A stretch of 64,000 nt of DNA from an uncultured Alphaproteobacteria bacterium (GTDB lineage Bacteria > Pseudomonadota > Alphaproteobacteria > MPNO01 > UBA2964). Where the stretch lies: positions 62,001 through 126,000 of the forward strand of contig CALSLP010000002.1 of assembly GCA_943787225.1 (NCBI GenBank), written 5' to 3'. The stretch's first letter is position 1, and the number at the start of each line of letters is the position of its first letter. The position numbers were made by a program, and so were the translations under genes. Under the pieces are notes generated by a model. That model was not told where the DNA came from, did not search any database, and saw nothing but the letters and a program-made list of their open reading frames with translations. Of this stretch, positions 54,296 through 63,739 are shown one piece after another.

Positions 54296-55495
54296 ATGAC
54301 ATCACGCCGTGAATTCCTGATCGGGGCCTCTGCCGCAGGCTTATTGAGCTCCTTCGCAATACCTGGAATTGCTGTCGCTGCCGCGAACACCCACAAGCGA
54401 TTTGTCCTGGTCATCTTGCGCGGTGGCATGGATGGGTTAGCCGCTTTTCCACCAATTGGTGACCCCAACTATCAATCGCTCCGCGGCGGTTTAGCACAAT
54501 CCGCAAAGAATGCTATTGCGCTGGATCGCACGTTTTCAATGCATAAATCATTGGAACCTTTGATGAAGCATTACAGAAAAGGGCATATGGCTGTCGCTCA
54601 TGCGGTCGCCGTTCCGCAACGAACCCGTTCGCATTTCGACGCTCAAAACGTTCTCGAAAACGGTGCCGCAAAAGCACATTTGATGCAGGATGGCTGGCTC
54701 AATCGTGCCCTGAGCGTAATCGATTCCCAGGAACAAAGACTTGGGCTGTCTGTTGGCTACAGCACCCCACCCGTGATGCGCGGTACGACGCCAACGGCCT
54801 CCTGGGCACCAGCCCGAATTCCACCCTCTCCAGCTGACCTTCTTGATACATTGGGTAACCTTTATCAATCGGATCCCGTTCTGGGCCGGGCGCTCAACGA
54901 AGGTCGGCGTGCCCAGGCGATGACAGGTGCTGTCCTTGGTGATAGCAAGATGAAACGGGGCAATATGCGCAGTCCCGGACGGTTTAGATCACTTGCAGAA
55001 TCTGCCGGTAGATTGCTCGCCGCCGAGCAAGGCGCCCGGATCGCCGTCATTGAGATGGGCGGTTGGGACACGCATGCCAATCAAGGTACAACGACCGGAC
55101 GCCTCGCACGCAATTTAGGCCTTTTAGCGCAGGGTCTCGATGAACTATCCCTGCGGCTCACCCCCGTTTGGCAAGACACCGTTATATGTGTCGTCACAGA
55201 ATTTGGCCGTACTGTTCGCATGAATGGCAGCAACGGCACCGATCATGGGACCGCCAGTGCAGCCATGCTGCTCGGTGGTGCTGTTGCAGGCGGACGCGTT
55301 GCCACCCGGTGGCCTGGCCTCAGCGACGCCGCGCTCTATGGCGGTCGCGATCTGGCCCCGACCAGCGACATGCGCGGCCTGTTCAAAACCGTCCTTCGCG
55401 ATCACCTCAACATCCCATCGCGTGTCCTCAACCAAAAAGTATTTCCGGACAGTAAGAACGCGAAAGCACCGCCTGGGCAGCTTATTCGGGTATAG
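54296..55495 (+). CDS. DUF1501 domain-containing protein, Tat-exported
   Basis: A 399-residue protein with a twin-arginine signal (S-R-R-E-F-L-I-G near the N-terminus, hydrophobic core, A-V-A-A cleavage region). It then has L-V-I-L-R-G-G-M-D-G-L, G-G-W-D-T-H near the middle and T-E-F-G-R-T-V...N-G-T-D-H-G, the sulfatase-like DUF1501 metal motifs. Tat export suggests it folds with a cofactor or metal before secretion. It is co-transcribed with DUF1800. Confidence 0.93.
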   Translation: MTSRREFLIGASAAGLLSSFAIPGIAVAAANTHKRFVLVILRGGMDGLAAFPPIGDPNYQSLRGGLAQSAKNAIALDRTFSMHKSLEPLMKHYRKGHMAVAHAVAVPQRTRSHFDAQNVLENGAAKAHLMQDGWLNRALSVIDSQEQRLGLSVGYSTPPVMRGTTPTASWAPARIPPSPADLLDTLGNLYQSDPVLGRALNEGRRAQAMTGAVLGDSKMKRGNMRSPGRFRSLAESAGRLLAAEQGARIAVIEMGGWDTHANQGTTTGRLARNLGLLAQGLDELSLRLTPVWQDTVICVVTEFGRTVRMNGSNGTDHGTASAAMLLGGAVAGGRVATRWPGLSDAALYGGRDLAPTSDMRGLFKTVLRDHLNIPSRVLNQKVFPDSKNAKAPPGQLIRV

Positions 55496-55643
55496 CGACA
55501 ACGTGCCAATCCATCAAAATTTTCTGCCAAATTCCCGGAAAAGAAATATGACAATCGTGCTAGCGCAGACTATGATTTGTTCGTAGGCTACGAACAGAGT
55601 AACGCCTCGATAAGAGCGTAGGTAAGTCAGGGGAATAATAAGA

Positions 55644-56756
55644 ATGATTTCAATTAGCCATCTAATGAAAGAGTTCACGGTGACTGATGGGAAGGTCGCA
55701 GCGCTAAATGACCTCAACATCCAAGTCGATCCCGGTGAATTTTTCGTCATTGTTGGTGCCAGTGGTTCAGGGAAAACTACCCTGCTGCGCTCGGTTGCCG
55801 GGCTAGAGACACCAGACACCGGCTCCATTAAAATTGCCGACCGCACCGTGTTCTCTAACGAGCCCCCTGTATGGATTCCCGCACAGGAGCGCGGGTTTGG
55901 CATGGTGTTTCAGTCTTATGCAGTCTGGCCCCATTTGACGGTCTATGAAAACGTAGCCCTGCCACTACGAGAAGGCGCACAAAAGATACCCGGGAACGAA
56001 GTCGAAGGGCGCGTTAAGGAAGCCCTCGAAATGGTCCAGCTCGAAGAGCAAATCCACAGACCCTCGACGCTCCTCAGTGGCGGCCAGCAGCAACGTGTCG
56101 CCCTCGCAAGAGCTATCGCGGTGAATCCCAGCGTTCTTCTCATGGATGAGCCCCTGAGTAATCTGGACGCCCGGCTTCGAGAAGATGTCCGGGGCAAAAT
56201 CCGGGAGCTCGCAAAAAATCTGGGTGCCACCGTCCTTTACGTGACCCATGACCAAATCGAAGCGATGGCCATCGCCGACAAAATAGCCCTGATGAGTTTT
56301 GGCAAGCTGCTGCAATATGGCTCACCGATTGAGCTGTATAGAAATTCCAATTGTGCAGAAGTCGCAGAGTTCTTTGGCACTGTTAACTGGCTGCCGGGAG
56401 AACTGGAAGGTGACGTCGTGAAGACAAAGATCGGCGACTTCTCTGCCTCCCAGAAAGCCATCACCGACAAGAATGTTTGGGTCGGCATCAGGCCAGAACA
56501 TCTGGCCTTTCCCGAAGAGTCCTATAGCGCAAAACCCAACCATATTTTAGCTGACCTCAAAAATTCAATATTTCTTGGCGACCAGTATACGTTTGAGGCA
56601 ACGTCCTCTGACTCGGCTCTACAAGGTAAAAGTCGGTCGGCGCCAAAGCTGCAAACCGATAAGTTACATATGGCCGTTGATCCAGATGACGTAATGATCT
56701 TCGCGGCAGATGACAGCAACACGACATTTATTAACGCATCAATGGAAGATCGCTAG
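55644..56756 (+). CDS. ABC transporter ATP-binding protein, Fe(3+)/spermidine type
   Basis: A 370-residue ATPase. Walker A is G-A-S-G-S-G-K-T-T at residues 38-46, the signature L-S-G-G-Q is at 144-148, and Walker B ends M-D-E-P with Asp168-Glu169. A C-terminal TOBE-like regulatory domain follows (V-G-I-R-P-E-H). It is the first gene of a three-gene ABC importer (ATPase, receptor, permease). Confidence 0.93.
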   Translation: MISISHLMKEFTVTDGKVAALNDLNIQVDPGEFFVIVGASGSGKTTLLRSVAGLETPDTGSIKIADRTVFSNEPPVWIPAQERGFGMVFQSYAVWPHLTVYENVALPLREGAQKIPGNEVEGRVKEALEMVQLEEQIHRPSTLLSGGQQQRVALARAIAVNPSVLLMDEPLSNLDARLREDVRGKIRELAKNLGATVLYVTHDQIEAMAIADKIALMSFGKLLQYGSPIELYRNSNCAEVAEFFGTVNWLPGELEGDVVKTKIGDFSASQKAITDKNVWVGIRPEHLAFPEESYSAKPNHILADLKNSIFLGDQYTFEATSSDSALQGKSRSAPKLQTDKLHMAVDPDDVMIFAADDSNTTFINASMEDR

Positions 56757-56895
56757 GCAGTCTTCTTGGGAGTGCATGTGACAATAGAAACGACGAGGCT
56801 AAGAGCCCCATAAGAATAAAATATTTTACGGACAAGACTAAGGCGTTGCGTCCACAACGAAGCAAGAAAACAACGAAAGATAAGGAGGCAATTAC

Positions 56896-58002
56896 ATGTC
56901 AAATAAATTTACATCATTAAAGGCCATAGCCGTGATCCCGGTCACTGCAATGCTGGCATTTGGTTCCGCATCAGCGGCGGACGCCCCTAAGAATCTCGAA
57001 GAGCTCATCGCAGGCGCGAAAAAAGAAACAACGCTGCGCACTATGTGGTCATCTGCCAGCCTGAATGGCGGCAAGGGGTTAAAAGAAATCGTCGCCGCTA
57101 TGAACAAGAAATACGGCACGACCCTCACAGCCAAATTTACACCGGGAGCGTCAATGACCCGGATGATCGCAAAGGTCACCCGTGAAATGAAGGCGGGCCA
57201 ACCTTCAAGCACCGACGTGGTTTACGGTAATGCCGGTGGTGTGCTGAAAGGATCAAAAATTGGTCTTTTTCGTAAAATGAACTGGTTGAGCTACCTAGAT
57301 CGACCAATGATCAAGGAAAAAGGCTTCGACCCCGTAGGACCAGGCGGTACCGCGCTGGCGACGGGATCAACGCTGGTCGGTGTTGTCTACAATAGCGATC
57401 TCGTAAAAGGCGATGATATTCCGCAATCACTCGCCGATACGCTAAAGCCAAAATGGAAAGGCAAGATCGCGTCCACGCCATACGCAGCCGGAATGCGTGA
57501 ATTTGCCATGCCAGACCTTTTAGGCAAAAAAGCGATGATCGAATACACAACAAAGCTGTCCAACCAGATCGGTGGCCTGATGCGTTGTGGATCGATGAAC
57601 AAGATCACCAGCGGGGAATTCCTTATGCTGGTCTTGAGCTGTGGCGATCAGTATGTGAACCAGGCCCATCGTAAAAAAGAACCGCTTGGCTATGCCCTCA
57701 TGAATGAAGCCGTCGTTTCTCACACGCGCTATGGTTCAGTACCGGTAAATTCGCAATCGCCGAATGCCGGCGCTCTGTTCGTTGTCTGGCTCCACAGCAA
57801 AGAAGGTCAGAAATGGATGTGGGATAATGTCGGGCTCGATCTCCACGTTTATCCAGAATCTCATCAGCGGAAAAAACTTGTTGCCCAAATGGCGAAAGGA
57901 GCCAAGGCAGTTATCAATTCACCGCAATGGCTCGGCGCCCAAGGTGGATATGTAAAAACCCGGAAAGCACTACAGAAAATTCTGAAGAAAAAGAAGAAAT
58001 AG
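56896..58002 (+). CDS. ABC transporter substrate-binding protein (FbpA/PotD-like)
   Basis: A 368-residue periplasmic receptor. A signal peptide covers about residues 1-27 (A-F-G-S-A-S-A-A-D). The mature protein fits the Fe(3+)/2-aminoethylphosphonate-type family: T-L-R-T-M-W-S-S-A-S-L-N-G-G near residue 42 and L-V-G-V-V-Y-N-S-D-L-V near residue 160. No clear paired Tyr iron site is visible, so iron is not certain. AGGAGG precedes the ATG. A strong stem-loop follows before the permease. Confidence 0.87.
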   Translation: MSNKFTSLKAIAVIPVTAMLAFGSASAADAPKNLEELIAGAKKETTLRTMWSSASLNGGKGLKEIVAAMNKKYGTTLTAKFTPGASMTRMIAKVTREMKAGQPSSTDVVYGNAGGVLKGSKIGLFRKMNWLSYLDRPMIKEKGFDPVGPGGTALATGSTLVGVVYNSDLVKGDDIPQSLADTLKPKWKGKIASTPYAAGMREFAMPDLLGKKAMIEYTTKLSNQIGGLMRCGSMNKITSGEFLMLVLSCGDQYVNQAHRKKEPLGYALMNEAVVSHTRYGSVPVNSQSPNAGALFVVWLHSKEGQKWMWDNVGLDLHVYPESHQRKKLVAQMAKGAKAVINSPQWLGAQGGYVKTRKALQKILKKKKK

Positions 58003-58025
58003 GCTCTGTTTTCCAAAGGAACAGT

Positions 58026-58052
58026 GGGTTGGGGAGCCATGCTCTCCAACCC
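58026..58052 (+). terminator. Intercistronic stem-loop after the receptor gene
   Basis: A 10-bp stem GGGTTGGGGA (58026-58035) with TCTCCAACCC (58043-58052), one G-T pair, 7-nt loop, no T-tract. Placed between receptor and permease it most likely stabilises the upstream mRNA or attenuates read-through, giving more receptor than permease. Confidence 0.7.
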
Positions 58053-58098
58053 GCAAGTTTCTTGAACACATCTCTCCGTTTAGCGATAGGAATTTCCA

Positions 58099-59802
58099 TT
58101 GCATTCTAAAACGTCCCCAACGCTGATGGTGCTTGCCGCGCTGCCGATGTTCGTCATTGTGGTGTTGGTTGGCGTTCTCATTTCGATCAGTTTCCAGTCC
58201 GGCATCATCGGAACGTCAGATGCGCATTTTACGTTAAGTAATTATGTGGACCTGTTCACGGACCCGATCATTGGGGAAGCACTCTATAACACCGTCATTT
58301 TCGCGATCACGGCGACACTTGTCTCAATGGCAATCGGACTACCCATCGCTTGGCTGACCGAACGAACCACCATGCGCGCCAAAAGCGCGGTTTATGCCAT
58401 CATGACGCTAGGGCTATTGATCCCAGGCATCTACACGGCAATGGGCTGGACCTTCCTGGCCCATGCCCGAATAGGGTTTCTAAACAGATGGGCGACCCAG
58501 TTTTTCTCTCTCTCAGAAGCCCCTATCAATATCGCAACACCGATCGGCATGGGCTTTGTACAGGGGCTCAGTCTCGCGGCCCTGGCCTTTATTCTGACGG
58601 CACAAATGTTCCGCGCGATGAACCCATCGCTGGAAGAAGCGGCCAAAATTCATGGGTTGGGATTCATCGGTACCATGCGCCGCATCACCCTGCCCCTCGC
58701 AATGCCCGCGATCCTGGCAGCCGTCATCTATATCGTGGTCATCGGTATCGCGACATTTGATGTCCCTGCGATTATCGGACTGGCCAACCGGGTCTATATG
58801 ATCAGCACCTATGTGTTTGAAAAGGCCAATCCAGGCGACGAGGAGTTCTCCCAACACGGCATTACCGCCGCGCTGGGTGTGATTATGATCGGCGTCGCCC
58901 TGCTTCTAACGTGGTGGTACAGCACCGTTCTTCGTCAGGGCGATAAGTATCAGGTCGTTACGGGCAAAGGCTATCGGCCGACCCTCATCGATATCGGCCA
59001 TTGGGGCAAAGCCGCCTGGACATTTATTATCCTTTACATCATTGCCGCAAAGGTCATTCCGCTCATTTTGATCGGTTATGCCGCCTTTGTTCCCTATTTG
59101 GCGCCACCATCAGCAAAGATGTTTAGCCTGATGTCCTTTGAAGGCCTTATAGAAAATATGGATTGGGATCTAGTACTTCGGGGGTTGAAAAACACTGTTC
59201 TCCTTGTCCTTATTGTCCCGGCGGCCACTCTCGTTCTCGCTTTCAGTATTTCCTGGCTGATTGTACGAAGCCGCAGCAAGGCCCGATATGTTCTTGAGTT
59301 TGGGGCCTTCCTGCCACATGCGCTGCCTGAGGTTATTCTCGCCGTCGCAGCAATTCTCATGGCGCTCTTCGTCCTCAAGGATTTCGTACCGCTCTATGGC
59401 ACGGTAACGCTCATCGCCATCGTTTACGTCATCACCCGAATTAGTTTTGCAACACGAGCGATAAACAGCGCGCTTCTTCAAATTCATAAAGAGCTTGAGG
59501 AGGCCGCCCACGTCTCTGGCCTTTCCGAGATCAGAACCTCCTGGCGTATCCTGGTTCCGCTTTTACGGCCTACCTTGATGTCTGTTTGGATATGGTCCGC
59601 CATCCTCGTCTATCGCGAGCTGACGGTCGCCGTATTCCTGGTCGGACATGAGAATATAACGCTACCGGCGGTAATCTGGAGCTACTGGCAATCGGGCGCC
59701 ACCAATCTGGCGGCGGGCGTCACCCTCATTATGACACTCGTTCTGACTCCGCTAGTCCTGCTCTTTTGGTGGTTCGGCAGAAAATCAGTGATGTCGAACT
59801 AA
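58099..59802 (+). CDS. ABC transporter permease, FbpB-like fused double domain
   Basis: A 567-residue membrane protein with about 12 hydrophobic segments and two BPD_transp_1 domains. The EAA loops are E-E-A-A-K-I-H-G-L-G near residue 179 and E-E-A-A-H-V-S-G-L near 468. Fusion of two permease halves is typical of Fe(3+)-type importers. A TTG start at 58099 follows AGGA. No closer ATG fits. Confidence 0.92.
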   Translation: MHSKTSPTLMVLAALPMFVIVVLVGVLISISFQSGIIGTSDAHFTLSNYVDLFTDPIIGEALYNTVIFAITATLVSMAIGLPIAWLTERTTMRAKSAVYAIMTLGLLIPGIYTAMGWTFLAHARIGFLNRWATQFFSLSEAPINIATPIGMGFVQGLSLAALAFILTAQMFRAMNPSLEEAAKIHGLGFIGTMRRITLPLAMPAILAAVIYIVVIGIATFDVPAIIGLANRVYMISTYVFEKANPGDEEFSQHGITAALGVIMIGVALLLTWWYSTVLRQGDKYQVVTGKGYRPTLIDIGHWGKAAWTFIILYIIAAKVIPLILIGYAAFVPYLAPPSAKMFSLMSFEGLIENMDWDLVLRGLKNTVLLVLIVPAATLVLAFSISWLIVRSRSKARYVLEFGAFLPHALPEVILAVAAILMALFVLKDFVPLYGTVTLIAIVYVITRISFATRAINSALLQIHKELEEAAHVSGLSEIRTSWRILVPLLRPTLMSVWIWSAILVYRELTVAVFLVGHENITLPAVIWSYWQSGATNLAAGVTLIMTLVLTPLVLLFWWFGRKSVMSN

Positions 59803-59842
59803 CTGCATCAAGTTGAAGTCTTAATTCGTTAGAGGAAACATC

Positions 59843-61078
59843 ATGCTCGATTCGATGGATGGGAAATATAATGTCGGCGGCGTTCTGCTCGACCGACCCT
59901 TCAAAATCCGTCGCCTTGGCCATTTTGGCATCAACGCAATCAAGATGGAGGACGCTCTCCATTTTTATCATGCGCTGATGGGTTTCCGGATCGTCGACAT
60001 TAGAGACCCGTTCCCCGAGGGTCGTGAAGTGCCTGACGAGCTAAAACCGTTTGGTGATTTACGCGGTTACTTTTTCCGCTATTCACACGATCACCACGCC
60101 TTTGTCCTCTACAACCACCGGCAACGCGGTGCCGTAGATAAGCTTGGCCGGTGGCGCGAGAACATAACCGTCAACCAGATTACCTGGCAGGTTGGTACAC
60201 TCGCAGAAGCCGTCAACGGGCATCACTGGCTGAAAGAACGTGGCAGCAACATGATCCGCGCCGGGCGCGACATGCCAGGATCGAACTGGCACACCTATTT
60301 AATGGATGCCGACTGGTTCCAGAACGAACTTTACTACGGCATTGAGCAAATCGGATGGGATGGATATTCCAAGCCCTGGGATATGCACAATCGTGAATTC
60401 AAAGATGTCGCCCCGCTACCGCAGATATCCGAGTACCGCGAAGTACAAGAAGCTCTCGAAGCCGGTGTTGAAATGAATACCGGTTATCGTGATATCGAAC
60501 CGCTTGAAGAAAAGCACGACGTCGACGGCATTCTCCTCGGCCGCCCGTTCAAAATTACCAAGATCGGACCGGTACGGCTTTTCTGCCAAGACATCAATGC
60601 GGCCCTTTCTTTTTATCGCGACTCACTCGGCTTCATTGAGACCGAAACGGTCGATTACAAAGGCCACCAATGCGTGTTCCTGCGTAATAATACCGAACAT
60701 CACTCAATGTCACTTTATCCGATCGCCCTCCGCAAAGAGCTCGGTTGCCGGGAAGACTCACAGCTCTTCGCCTTTGCCGTCCGTCTCGCCAATTACCAGC
60801 AGCTCAAGAATGCAGTGGCCTTTTTCCGCGAGCAAGGCTGCACCGTCCGGGAGGACATTCCTCAAGAGCTCTATCCCGGGATCGATTACTCCGCATTCGT
60901 CGTGGACCCCGACGGTCAACTGATCCAGCTTTATGCCTATATGGAACAAGTCGGTTGGGACGGAAAACCACGCCCGGCCTCCGACCGTCGCCGGGTTATT
61001 CCCGGAGATTGGCCGGATGCTGTGGAGGCGGTTTCCGACAGCTACATGGGCGAACCCTTCCTGGGCCCGCTCGGTTAA
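59843..61078 (+). CDS. Double VOC (glyoxalase/extradiol dioxygenase fold) protein
   Basis: A 411-residue protein with two vicinal oxygen chelate modules joined by a linker. Each begins with a shared L-L-D/G-R-P-F-K-I block: V-L-L-D-R-P-F-K-I near residue 14 and I-L-L-G-R-P-F-K-I near 229. It resembles type I extradiol dioxygenases such as catechol 2,3-dioxygenase. Metal ligands cannot be assigned with certainty, and the C-terminal Y-A-Y-M region lacks the usual terminal Glu at the expected spot. It lies downstream of the ABC importer, so it may act on the imported compound. Confidence 0.78.
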   Translation: MLDSMDGKYNVGGVLLDRPFKIRRLGHFGINAIKMEDALHFYHALMGFRIVDIRDPFPEGREVPDELKPFGDLRGYFFRYSHDHHAFVLYNHRQRGAVDKLGRWRENITVNQITWQVGTLAEAVNGHHWLKERGSNMIRAGRDMPGSNWHTYLMDADWFQNELYYGIEQIGWDGYSKPWDMHNREFKDVAPLPQISEYREVQEALEAGVEMNTGYRDIEPLEEKHDVDGILLGRPFKITKIGPVRLFCQDINAALSFYRDSLGFIETETVDYKGHQCVFLRNNTEHHSMSLYPIALRKELGCREDSQLFAFAVRLANYQQLKNAVAFFREQGCTVREDIPQELYPGIDYSAFVVDPDGQLIQLYAYMEQVGWDGKPRPASDRRRVIPGDWPDAVEAVSDSYMGEPFLGPLG

Positions 61079-61084
61079 AAGATC

Positions 61085-61420
61085 GTGGTGGATGACCGGC
61101 TCCCGACCCATATCTGGATCGATGCCCACCTGAAACGCTGTTCGGTGGCGGGTATTCCCGCTGTCGTCGTCAATTCAGGTGAGCGAATGGGGGGGACGGT
61201 ATTGCTGAAAATTTATCAAGCCGGTGTGGGCTGCCGATTATTATCCCAGATGCGGGATTTTGATGGGAATCTGAGCTGGTACTCCGCCCATGATGAACAC
61301 ATCATCGAGGAGCGAGACGCAGACGAGCGCATTCGCAAATCAATCGAACGCGACCCGGATCTTTGGGTTATTGAAATCGAAAGCCGTGATGGCTCAATAC
61401 CAATAGATGGGCTTGAATAA
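61085..61420 (+). CDS. DUF1491 family protein
   Basis: A 111-residue small protein. H-I-W-I-D-A-H-L-K-R near the N-terminus, the G-T-V-L-L-K-I segment and the ending I-E-R-D-P-D-L-W-V-I-E-I-E-S-R match DUF1491, an alphaproteobacterial family of unknown function. Start GTG at 61085 (a second GTG at 61088 is possible), 6 nt after the VOC stop. Confidence 0.83.
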   Translation: MVDDRLPTHIWIDAHLKRCSVAGIPAVVVNSGERMGGTVLLKIYQAGVGCRLLSQMRDFDGNLSWYSAHDEHIIEERDADERIRKSIERDPDLWVIEIESRDGSIPIDGLE

Positions 61421-61431
61421 AACCTGCAGAA

Positions 61432-61764
61432 TCAATCTGCAAAAGCCGCTTTTAACCGACCAAATATCCCTTTTTTCTGTACTGCCCGGCGCTTGCGATC
61501 AGGGTGGGTGCGAGCCCCTGAATCCTGCAAACCCCGACCACCAGGTTTCTTAACGTTGGCGTTTTCTTTGGTGCAAAGGATTTTAAAATCGCCATCGTCA
61601 TTGACTTTATAATAAGCAATCTTCGCAATTTTCGGATCGTCCGCAAAACGACGTGCCGCATCACCATCGGCTTCCATACGCGATTGAATATTGCTGTACT
61701 CGCATTTGCCTTCCTTAACCGACTGACCAGGGTAGCAAATATATATTTCTGTCGTGCCTGACAT
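61432..61764 (-). CDS. Small conserved hypothetical protein
   Basis: A 110-residue protein. It starts with M-S-G-T-T-E-I-Y-I-C-Y-P-G, contains three Cys in all and a basic C-terminus (D-R-K-R-R...). No signal or membrane helix. Convergent with DUF1491 and separated from the hydroxyacid dehydrogenase by about 200 nt. I do not recognise the family. Confidence 0.65.
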   Translation of the reverse strand: MSGTTEIYICYPGQSVKEGKCEYSNIQSRMEADGDAARRFADDPKIAKIAYYKVNDDGDFKILCTKENANVKKPGGRGLQDSGARTHPDRKRRAVQKKGIFGRLKAAFAD

Positions 61765-61965
61765 ACGTCTTGGCCTCTAATGGTGGATCGTGATCAAGCC
61801 TCAAACTAATTCCAAAGCTTTTCGAAATTGTTAACGTTAAGACCATTTTTTGGAGGTGATTGCTTCGCCCTGCCCTGGCATGCGCCTAAAGATTTGATAG
61901 AGTGACCGTAGATCACGGCGGATGCCAATGACGAATTTCGGCTAACCCCTTCAGGAGAAACAGTT

Positions 61966-63081
61966 ATGAGTGATCCCAAAGTATTTATTTTTGCGCCAGT
62001 CGATCAGGCAGATGAATGCCACCAAAAGCTGGAAAAATATGGTTGTGAGCTTCTCAAAGGACAGGCCGGCTGGCATTCACCGCAAGGCGATAACGAGCAG
62101 GATATGGTGGCAATGGCAAAAGAGGCTGACGCCTTGATGGGGACGTCCATACGGTCCAGCCCAATCACCCGCAGTATAATGGAATCCAGCCCCAACCTCA
62201 GGGTCGTCGCCAAATGTACGGTCGGCACAGATGATATTGATGTCGACGCGGCGACAGAACTCGGCATTCTCGTCTGTCACGCGCCAACAGAATCCAATTG
62301 TTACGGCGTCGCCGAGGGCACTGTCGCCTTTATTCTCGCGACGATTAAGAAACTCAATCAGCGGGATGCTGCGGTAAAAAGCGGTGGATGGCGGGACCCC
62401 GATTTAATGGGCCAGTATCTCGGTCGCCGGACGACCGACGACTATCCCGGCCTTACATTAGGCCTCATCGGATTGGGCCGAATTGGTGCCCGCGTCGCTC
62501 AGCTTTTCGCGCCATGGCGTATGCGAATAATCGCCTGCGATCCTTATATCGACGATGAAAGATTTATCCGAAACGGCGTCGAAAAAGTCGATATGGATAC
62601 GCTGTTGGCAGAGTCAGACATCATCAGCATGCATTGCGTCAGTACCAAGGAAACCTCCAAGCTGATGGATGCCGAAAAGTTTGCTAAGATGAAGCCCAGC
62701 GCCATCTTTGTGAATACGTCGCGGGGTGCAAATGTCGATGAAGCCGCTCTGGCTGATGCGCTGGAAAATGACGTCATCGCCGCAGCAGCGATCGACGCGT
62801 TTGCTGACGAACCTATAGACACCAGCTCACGGCTAAAGAAGCTCGGTGACAAGGTAATCCTGTCACCCCATATGGTATCATCCAATCAGGCAAGTGGCCT
62901 TGGGCCCGGCTACATATGGGCGACGAACTCCGTACTTCAGGCATTGGCAGGTGAGGTCCCAAACAACGTCTTTAATCCGGAAGTTATTGAGCGTTGGAAA
63001 GAGCGGTTCGGTGGAACCACCGTCATAACCGCGAACGAACCGGTTCCGGATCACCCCGGCTTTGGCCCGCCCAATCCGTAG
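61966..63081 (+). CDS. D-isomer-specific 2-hydroxyacid dehydrogenase
   Basis: A 371-residue NAD(P)-dependent dehydrogenase. The nucleotide motif G-L-G-R-I-G is near residues 169-174. The catalytic Arg is in N-T-S-R-G-A-N near 246, the Glu in F-A-D-E-P near 275 and the His in L-S-P-H near 300. It resembles 3-phosphoglycerate or glyoxylate dehydrogenases. The lack of an ACT domain argues against a regulated SerA. Substrate unknown. Confidence 0.9.
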   Translation: MSDPKVFIFAPVDQADECHQKLEKYGCELLKGQAGWHSPQGDNEQDMVAMAKEADALMGTSIRSSPITRSIMESSPNLRVVAKCTVGTDDIDVDAATELGILVCHAPTESNCYGVAEGTVAFILATIKKLNQRDAAVKSGGWRDPDLMGQYLGRRTTDDYPGLTLGLIGLGRIGARVAQLFAPWRMRIIACDPYIDDERFIRNGVEKVDMDTLLAESDIISMHCVSTKETSKLMDAEKFAKMKPSAIFVNTSRGANVDEAALADALENDVIAAAAIDAFADEPIDTSSRLKKLGDKVILSPHMVSSNQASGLGPGYIWATNSVLQALAGEVPNNVFNPEVIERWKERFGGTTVITANEPVPDHPGFGPPNP

Positions 63082-63103
63082 AATTGGTAGACGGTAGCTG
63101 CGC

Positions 63104-63358
63104 TTATTTTTTCTTTTTTGCCAGACCAATCAGGAAAAAGACCAACCAGATTGGGACGACAACGACAGCGCCAAGCAAGACATATTTTAGAGACCATTTG
63201 AGGAAGCTGAGGACAACCTCATAAATATTAACAACCGTTTCACCGAGGTTTTCTACCAACGAGCGTGGGTTAATGTCGAAAAAGGCCAGGGCGAGCCCCA
63301 CCAGAAGGGAAATGATCGCAATTTTAACGATCGTTGAGACGGCGGTATTGGACATCAT
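63104..63358 (-). CDS. DUF6460 small membrane protein
   Basis: An 84-residue protein with two membrane helices, I-V-K-I-A-I-I-S-L-L-V-G-L-A-L-A near residues 9-26 and Y-V-L-L-G-A-V-V-V-V-P-I-W-L near 58-73, and a K-K-K-K tail. The D-I-N-P-R-S-L pattern fits DUF6460. Two ATGs (63358 and 63355) follow AGGAAG. The second has better spacing. Confidence 0.75.
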   Translation of the reverse strand: MMSNTAVSTIVKIAIISLLVGLALAFFDINPRSLVENLGETVVNIYEVVLSFLKWSLKYVLLGAVVVVPIWLVFFLIGLAKKKK

Positions 63359-63403
63359 GCTCTTCCTGGCCGGTTACAAACATAACAACATCGGTCGTTA
63401 CTG

Positions 63404-63591
63404 TTATTTCTGCGCTTCAGCAATTTTTTTATCAGTGTTGTATTGGCTCAATGCGTACACCGCCCAGATAGCGGCCGGTATCCAGCCAATCAGGGTCAGC
63501 TGAAGAACAATGCAGATTATACCCTGTGTTTTTTGGCCAATAAAAAAAAGGATAGCCAAGGCAGTAATATAGCCAATAATAACCGAACCAT
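63404..63591 (-). CDS. YqaE/Pmp3 family membrane proteolipid, one frameshift
   Basis: Starts at ATG 63591 after GGAG. The N-terminus L-L-L-A-I-L-L-P-W-L-S-F-F and the continuation in another frame, G-I-I-C-I-V-L-Q-L-T-L-I-G-W-I-P-A-A-I-W-A, together are a standard Pmp3 protein of about 62 residues with two helices. An eight-T run on the coding strand (63542-63549) is the break: nine T would restore it. Members maintain membrane potential in yeast. The bacterial role is unclear. Confidence 0.82.
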
Positions 63592-63739
63592 AAGTTTCTC
63601 CACGTATTAATCAATAACAAGCCCAGACACTGAGCATCGACTCCCCTTAAATTTATAGGCGACCCGTAAGATTCTGTCACGTCAGCGATCATCCAACCAA
63701 ACTCTTGCACCGCGGTTTGGGACGGGTTAGTGAAAGCAG

